64,000 nt of DNA from Armigeres subalbatus (taxonomy: Eukaryota; Arthropoda; Insecta; Diptera; Culicidae), in the NCBI RefSeq assembly GCF_024139115.2, contig NC_085141.1, positions 222,938,307-223,002,306 on the forward strand, read 5' to 3'. The number at the start of each line of letters is the position of its first letter. The stretch's first letter is position 1. The position numbers were made by a program, and so were the translations under genes. The notes beneath the pieces were generated by a model that saw only the letters and a program-made list of their open reading frames with translations, was not told the DNA's origin and searched no databases. Below, in pieces: positions 23,801 to 32,800 of the stretch.

Positions 23801-26800
23801 TTCCTGATAGCGATTTACAACCACCATTGAGGTTACTTCCTTTCACTTGACTTCCGTAAGTAACGATGTCTGGCTTCATTCGTCCGTAACCGTTTGGAAG
23901 TTCCCAAGTGGTCATTCCTCGTGAACTGAACTTTGCAATGTTATCGTTATAATCCATCCCGCCAACGCCGATCACATCCATCTGATCTCCGGGGTTGTTC
24001 AAAGTTCCGTACAGTGGACCATCGTTACCAATCGCAGACACCATGATCACCTTATTTGCCGATAATTCTAGAACCTTATCTACAAACGGTTGATCTAAGA
24101 AATCGGGTCCGCCAATGCTTAGATTGAGAACATTTATCTTCTTCAAAATAGCATAATTGAAAGCGTCCAGAAACCACGACGTGTAGGAAACTTGATTGTT
24201 GGTGAACACTCGGAAAATGTGCAACTCGGAGTCGGGTGCAAATCCAAGGCATTCCTTAGAGGAAGCTATGATACCCGCTACAAATGTTCCGTGACTAACT
24301 CCGTCATCTAAGGTTTTTTCATTGGTCCAATTCGTCCGTTCCTTAACCGACTTGAAATGAGGATGATTCTTTGAAAGACCAGTGTCGAAAACAGCCACTT
24401 TCACTCCTTTTCCCGTAATTCCCATACCCCACAGCACGTCTCCTTTCAGCAAGGAGGTTATCTGTCTCGGAATCGCTCTAAGTAAGCGTCGATTCGTATG
24501 GCGATTGGCGGACCCCACTGGTGGGGTGATCTGATGATTGACATCCGGTCTACTATCGTTCAGCTCATTCACGTCGGTCGATAGCTTTCTTTTGAAGTTT
24601 TTGAATTTCTCGATGAACTCGATAACTTCTTCATCATCTTCTTCTTCCTGACGAGCATCAGACACTTCATCATCATTTGCAGCGTCATCTGCCAGCTCTG
24701 CCTCATCGGGAGTGACTTCGATGGGAACATACTTCAGCGTCCGGTGCACCATCCGTTGTGGCGAAATGGACTTGATCGATGGGTGCGATCTAAGCAAATC
24801 GATTCCATCGATTTGCGACTTGGGATCCTCTTCCAGAGTGATGACATCGAAGTCGCTCGGGAAGTCACTGATCGGATTCGATCGCGGTTGGATGTGCCAG
24901 TTTTTGACCTGTAAGATGAAAAGATGGATCACGTAAATATATCACTAGTCATAAGACGAGTTAGTACTATCCAATTCAATTCCACCACTTGGTTGTAACT
25001 TTACAGATACGTATTTCGACACCGAGCTCTTCCGTATCTGTTACTTGACTCCACACGTGAATACACGAAACCGCAAAACAACTCCCTTTACGGTTCCTTT
25101 CACTCAAATCCGCCCTTGCGTGGAAGAAGCCAAAAATAAGTGAAATGCGAAAAAACCCGGTGAGTACTTTGCCTTTACTCCCGTGTTGAATTTTCACCCA
25201 CTATGAAGTTTCACCAACTCAAATTTATATTATTTTCACTCACTCGAGACTATGGTGAAAACAACTCAAAATTGGCTTCTTCCACGGAACAGCACACGTT
25301 GGGTCGATGCAGCTCTCTTCGTTTATAATATTGTACTTCCAGTTGAAAACCGAAGTGAGCTCTCGCGACAATCGAGTTTTCTCCAGTTTCTTTTTGTCGC
25401 AACTACGTCGTGACTAGTGCGCATCATGGCGCACGGCGGTGGCATAGATGCGCACTAATCGCGATGCAGTTGCGACATCAGGAAATAAGGAAAAACTCAA
25501 TCGTCGCGAGAGCTCACTTCGGTTTTCAACTGGAAGCACAATATCATTCATGAGAGGAAGTGAGAAAACTACCTACTGTTGAGTTAAAAATTTGAACTTC
25601 GTACTCAAAGTTGAGTTTTTTTAAACTTTTTTATGAACTTTATTTTTTCTGTGTAGGTATATCGGTATTTCTCTTTTTCAGTGTAAGCACTTAAGCAGCT
25701 ACAAATCGAATAGGAAACGCCACGCCAATTGCTATTGTCGGCGTAGCACCAAGTTAGAATTCGGAAGTCGGGACTTCCGAACCGAACTTTCTTCCGAAGT
25801 TTTATTTGTCAAACTAATTGATGCGTTGTTTAGCGCATCTTTAGGCGAATCCAGCGCACTACTTCCGAAGTTGGGAAAGTTGCCTGTATCTGGGGAAGAA
25901 CCCAACTTCGGTATAAAAAGCGGTATAAATTTATTTCGGATAGACAATATGCAGCCGTAGACGATTACGCAACGCAGGCGTGCGGCACGTAGAGATGTCG
26001 TAAAATTTCGATTAATCGATTAGTAACTAAACGATTACTCTCGATCCTCGTCGCTTACTGAATCGATTAATCGTTGGATATAAATCGATCCCAAATTAAT
26101 CGATTATCACAACGATGAATCGATTAATCGAGGAAATCAATCCAACTGCGACATCCTTATGATGTCGTAAAATCCTGATTAATCGATTACTCTCGATTCC
26201 TGTCGATTATTGAATCGATTAATTGTTTGGTAATAATCGATTCAAAATTAATCGATTATCACAACGATGAATCGATTAATCGAAGTAATCGATTAATTTG
26301 CGACATCTCTAGCGGCACGGACAATGCATCCCTTCACCTATATGGCTAGGGTGACCATATGGTATCCTAAAGGAGGACATGTCCTCCTTTTTCGATACAA
26401 ATTGGATGTCCTCCTTTTGGGCTGAAATGTCCTCCTTTTGTACATTTTGAGGGAACAATTAACAATGCTAGACATTAATTTCCGGAGTTTTTTTTTTCTT
26501 GTTATCGCTGAAAAAAATATTATAACAAAGATCCATTCGCAAGTAAAACATACGGTTGTAAATATACACTTACGTTTAATTCCTTTCCTACTTAAAACCC
26601 TTTCCAAATCACTGTTAATATACCAAACATTAGATGAGTGTATTAGAAGATGTTTTGAATTCTTTTGAAGTAATAGTTTGATAATTCCACGAAATTGTGA
26701 ATAATGGGCTATGAATGAAATAATTCAAATGCTTCTCAAGATGTGCTGCGAGAAAGCATACATTGAATGATTAAAACTTATTTCGATCGAAACACATGGT

Positions 26801-29800
26801 ACGTGTCCTCAAAATAAGTCTAAAGAAATCTAAAAATGGTCACCTGTCATAAGTCGAGTACTATTTTAATTAATTCCACCGCAACGATCCCATAACAGGT
26901 AAAGACATTCCACTAAAAGAGCTTGATAAAATGTGTTGGAGGAAACATGGGACTCAAATTTATGACCCCATTGCAAAGATGGATGCAAAAATATAGTCCC
27001 TAATCAACGATGTTCTCTAATCAATCATAAAGTTCCAAAATTTATTTATAATACCCCGCAAATCTGCAAAATCGTCATGAAAATCTCCAAAGTTGTATCC
27101 AGCCTGAAAACATATTTGAATTTCCACGAACAACTATTGAAAGCATCGTGGTCATGATGTACGCCGTGCATTAGGTGCATTCACATGCCATGAACTTGTT
27201 GGTATTCAAGGAATAATCTCCGCTGGTCTTTTGGGTGTCTTAAGTAATATACAATCAGTAACTGTTGTTTATTGCTCAACGTTGCGATGTATGCGATGTC
27301 ATTCGAAAAAAATTATAATAATATAAATTTATATAATAATAATATTTTTGATTTTTTTCTTAAAATCTGTGCATTGCTGCCTAAAATAAATGCCCAGCAT
27401 ATTGATACACCGAACATTTGTGTACCATTATACAGATAGGTTGAAGCTTGTTTAATAGAATCTCACTATAAAGATGGTGAGTTCGTTCTTTCTTTATTTT
27501 CTATATAATGAAAAAGAAATGGTCTGTGTTCGTATATAACTCGAAAACGGCTGAATAGATTTTTTTTCGTTTTTTTCAGCAGATATTTTCGTTATCGTTT
27601 CCGACGGGAAATTTCGCATGGTAAGTTTACAACGCGCATTTTCGCCTACTATGCAGGACAACGTCTGCTGGGTCAACTAGTTATTTTAATAATTTTGTAT
27701 GTCGTATTTCACTTGACGCCCCGAAAAAACAGTAAATATAATATCAAATACAGGAAATTTTCGGTTTAGTAATTTCTTGCACATGTCCTCCTTTTTCAAC
27801 CAAATGTCCTCCTTTTTGGCACGATTTGAAGGAATTGTCCTCCTTTGGAAAATTTTCATATGGTCACCCTATATATGGCCAACATAGAATATGTCAAGCA
27901 TAATTTTTCATAACGACGTATGTAACATTTATGAGGATTCGAGAAATCCTTTGCAGAAAGTTGGCAAAACTTTTTCTAAAACTGTTTTAAAACTAAATCT
28001 TTTCTCAATACTTTTTTCCGCTGGCATGCATCATTACATGACACGTAATAAGCGTGCTTCACAGCAAAGCTCAGTTCATTCAAATTCACTGTGAAAAACG
28101 ATAAAATTATACATACACCGGTATGCTACACGCTAACCTGGATCTACCCAAAATTATGTCAAAGTGACCCAGATTCGGCAAAACCGTGGTTACTCTAATC
28201 TGGGTAAGGGTACCTTGACTCTGGGTTACCGTACAAGCGAAAAAATTTGGGTAACCGGTACCCACCGGTACCCGCTGCAGAAAATTATTATTGTGTAAAA
28301 AAGTTGAACAAAACAATTTTCCCAACCCATTTCATTTGCCAGCTGTGCTGACAATGCTCCACCATGATAAATTTAACTATTCTTACCTGTTTCTTGTTGC
28401 ATTCAGTGCAAAACCCGAACATTTTATTCAAGCATGAGACTTCGACGCCAGTCGACGCCATGTTGCTGTATCCGAAAATGTTTAAGTGCCCAGTTACCCA
28501 GATTTCGGGTTCGTCTGACTCAGATCCATTTTGTTGACATACCCAGATTTTGACAACTGCTAACATCGAAAAAATCCGGGTACAAACGACCCGGCCACTG
28601 GGTTGTTTCAAGTTAGCGTGAGTGCACGATTGACGCAACTGCAGTTTTGTTTTGTTTTGCTTTTTTTGTTACATAGGTCGTTCTTAGTTCCCATATGTTA
28701 AAGCGACGTATGTAACAGTGAGACTTCAAAAATAGAAATTTTTACATACGTCGATTCGCAAAAAGGTTGAATTAAAGAATTTTAAGATCTGAAATCAGTA
28801 AAATCGATGCGTATTATATAAAGCCGCGTGTGATTGTCACGTTGTATTAAAAACCCCGTTTTGTTTACTTTTGTTACATACGTCGTTATGAAAAATTATG
28901 CTTGATGTAGTGAAATTGATTATTCTCGGGTACTTATTCAAAAGGACGTATGTGATTTTGTAAACAAAGATTCGAACGTCGATTTGTCCAATCTGATAGC
29001 ACTCCCACGCAAACCATCACAATAGACAGGTAGGGGAAGCCTTCGGCTACCTGTTGGTGGCGTTGGTTTGCGTGGGAGGGCCATCAGATTGGACAAATCG
29101 ACGTTTGAATCTTTGTTTACAAAATCACATACGTCCTTTTGAATAAGTACCCGAGTATTATTGAATTGAATATTATTGAAATGATTTGATTTTTCTGTCT
29201 CCGCTATTGCGGGGCATAGAACTTTTTTTTAAAACTTTATAAGAGTGATTTTTAAGTTTTTAACAAAGTTCATCGCTTGGGCATAGAACAAACCAGCACC
29301 ACGCACGATGACCCGGTGATGGTGTAGTGTTTCGACCGGAGCATATTCCCGGGTAGAGGTGAATAACAAACAAACATCATAATAATAACAAATTTTGCTA
29401 TGATATCAGATTTAGTTATTCCTATGTTATTTAATAATAACATAAAATAGCATCCCAACAACAAATTTTGTTATAATAGTAAAATTAGTTATTTATATGT
29501 TATTGTAAAAAGGAGCAGAACAACAAATAAAGAACAAATTTTGCAATCATAGCAAAGTTTGTTATTCATTTATCATTTGCATTTTCAACATATCAATAAT
29601 AACTGATTTTGATATTTTCTTTTCTTCAAATATTTTGCTATTGGTTTGTTATTATAATAGCAAAATCAGTTATTTATGAGTTATTTTCTAGAGCAATGTC
29701 TGTTATTATTTTTGCTATTTTAGCAACTATATCAAACAAACTAATATCATATTTTGCTATTCAGTTATTCATATATTAATAGTAAAATTTGATATTATTT

Positions 29801-32800
29801 TGCTGTTTTCTTCTACCCGGGTTACTTGCTGCGTTGGTCAAAGTGGTCGGCAACAGCATATGAAAAGTGCAATTCTTTTCGTTTGCTGATGCAATGGAGA
29901 AATTATTGAACGGATTGATTTTTTGGAAATTATTTAAGGAACCTTCGGAGAGTCATAGTAGATGGTGACTAGTGTAGCGACACATGTAACGCAAATCTTG
30001 TGCAAAAGCAAACCATCTAGGGTGAACGGTCCGATAGTTGTGGGTGTACCAATAGTTGCGGTAGTGCACTTTACACAACAACTCCGGTTTTAACGCAGCA
30101 ACCTGCTCCGTTGATCGATTTATTGACATACCATAACTCAAAACAACAAGTTTAAGACGTGAAATTCGTTATAGATCGGTAAATATCACTATATTACTTT
30201 ATTATTTTATCACCTTTGCACCAATAGTTGCGGTAGTGTTCCTATAGTTGCGAGCTCCATTAGAAAACAATGGGATTCGCAACTATAGGAACGCAAAATA
30301 AAAATTACCGCAACTATGGGAGCAGTGTACCAAAACTTGGAGGACTCATTTTAGGTGAAACATTCACATCAAAGAGGAACTCTTTCGTTTGGAATTAATC
30401 CGTAAGGTTAGTGGAATGAGGTATCTTTAAATTATAAACGATTGAATAGTGTTGGGGCGTGCTTAGTTCCTCCACTCATTTATTTAATTTACATCTAAAC
30501 AGATAACACTGAATCAACAATTTGACGCCACAATACACGGTTCGAGGCCGCATCTCTCCATCCTCGGATACGCCCCACGCTCGCCAAGTCGTTTTGCACC
30601 TGGTCTACCCATCTCGCTCGCTGCGCTCCACGCCGTCTCGTACCTGCCGGATCGGAAGCGAACACCATCTTTGCAGGATTGCTGTCCGGCATTCTTGCAA
30701 CATGTCCTGCCCATCGTACCCTTCCGGCTTTAGCTACCTTCTGGATACTGGGTTCACCGCAGAGTTGGGCGAGCTCATGGTTCATTCTTCGCCGCCACAC
30801 ACCGTCTTCTTGCACACCGCCAAAGATGGTCCAGAGCACCCGTCTCTCGAATACTCCGAGTGCTTGCAAGTCCTCCTCGAGCATTGTCCATGCTTCATGT
30901 CCGTAGAGGACAACCGGTCTTATTAGCGTCTTGTACATGACACATTTGGTGCGGTGGCGAATCTTTTTGACCGCAGTTTCTTCTGGAGCCCGTAGTAGGC
31001 CCGACTTCCACAGATGATGCGCCTTCGTATTTCACGACTAACATTGTTATCAGCCGTTAGCAAGGATCCGAGGTAGACGAATTCCTCGACCACCTCGAAG
31101 GTATCCCCGTCTATCGTAACACTGCTTCCCAGGCGGGCCCTGTCGCGCTCGGTTCCGCCCACAAGCATGTACTTTGTCTTTGACGCATTCACCACCAGTC
31201 CAACTTTTGTTGCTTCACGTTTCAGGCGGGTATACAGTTCTGCCACCTTTGCAAATGTTCGGCTGACAATGTCCATGTCATCCACGAAACAAATAAATTG
31301 ACTGGATCTGTTAAAAATCGTACCCCGGCTGTTACACCCGGCTCTCCGCATCCGTACCTTCTAGCGCAATGTTGAACAACAGGCACGAAAGTCCATCACC
31401 TTGTCTTAGTCCCCGGCGCGATTCGAACGAACTGGAGTGTTCGCCCGAAATATTCACACAGTTTTGCACACCATCCACCGTTGCTTTGATCAGTTTGGTA
31501 AGCTTCCCAGGGAAGCTGTTCTCGTCCATAATTTTCCATAGCTCTACGCGGTCTATACTGTCGTATGCCGCCTTGAAATCCACGAACAGATGGTGCGTTC
31601 GTTGGGACCTGGTATTCACGGCACTTTTGAAGGATTTGCCGTACAGTAAAGATCTGGTCCGTTGTCGAGCGGCCGTCAACGAAGCCGGCTTGATAACTTC
31701 CCACGAACTCATTCACTAATGGTGACAGACGACAGAAGATGATCTGGGATATCACTTTGTAGGCGGCATTAAGGATGGTGATCGCTCGAAAGTTCTCACA
31801 CTCCAGCTTGTCGCCTTTCTTGTAGATGGGGCATATAACCCCTTCCTTTCACTCCTCCGGTAGCTGTTCGGTTTCCCAGATTCTGACTATCAGTTTGTGC
31901 AGGCAGGTGGCCAGCTTTTCCGGGGCCATCTTGATGGGCTCAGCTCCGATACCATCCTTACCAGCTGCTTTATTGGTCTTTAGCTGTTGAATGGCATCCT
32001 TAACTTCCCTCAAGGTGGGGGCTGGTTGGCTTCCATCGTCCGCTGAACTGACGTAGTCATCTCCTCCGCTGCCTTGACTTTCACTGCCTGTACTCTCAGC
32101 GCCATTCAAATGTTCCTCGTAGTGCTGCTTCCACCTTTCGATCACCACACGTTCGTCCGTCAAGATGCTCCCATCCTTATCCCGGCACATTTTGGCTCGC
32201 GGCACGAAGCCTTTGCGGGATGCGTTGAGCTTCTCTGGTAGAGCTTGCGTGTTTCTTGAGAACGGCACAGCTGTTCCATCTCCTCACACTCCGCTTCTTC
32301 CAGGCGGCGTTTCTTCTCCTGATAAAGGCGAGTCTGCTGTCTCCGCTTCGTCTATAACGTTCCACGTTCTGCCGGGTACCTTGCTGCAGCGCGACCGCCC
32401 GCGCTGCATCCTTATCCTCCAGAATCTGTCTGCACTCTTCGTCGAACCAATCGTTCCGTCGACTTCGTCCCACATACCCGACGTTGTTCTCTGCTGCGTC
32501 GTTAATGGCTGCTTTAACTGTATTCCAGCAGTCCTCAAGAGGGGCCCCATCGAGCTCACCCTCTTCCGGCAACGCTGCCTCGAGATGCTGCGCGTATGCA
32601 GTGGCGACATCTGGTTGCTTCAGTCGCTCTAGGTCGTACCGCGGCGGTCGTCGGTACCGAACATTGTTGATGACGGATAGTTTTGGGCGCAGTTTAACCA
32701 TCACCAGATAGTGGTCAGAGTCGATGTTAACGCCACGATATGTCCTGACGTCGATAATGTCGGAGAAGTGCCGTCCATCAATCAGAACGTGGTCGATTTG

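Noticed and set aside
24909..24932. Alternative S1P start (MIHLFILQ) at exon 2
   Set aside because: These codons lie in the intron before a good acceptor; splicing from the signal-peptide exon restores the conserved prodomain.
32165..32632. Plus-strand frame of 155 codons
   Set aside because: It is the reverse of the RTE coding frame, which has clear endonuclease and polymerase motifs on the minus strand.
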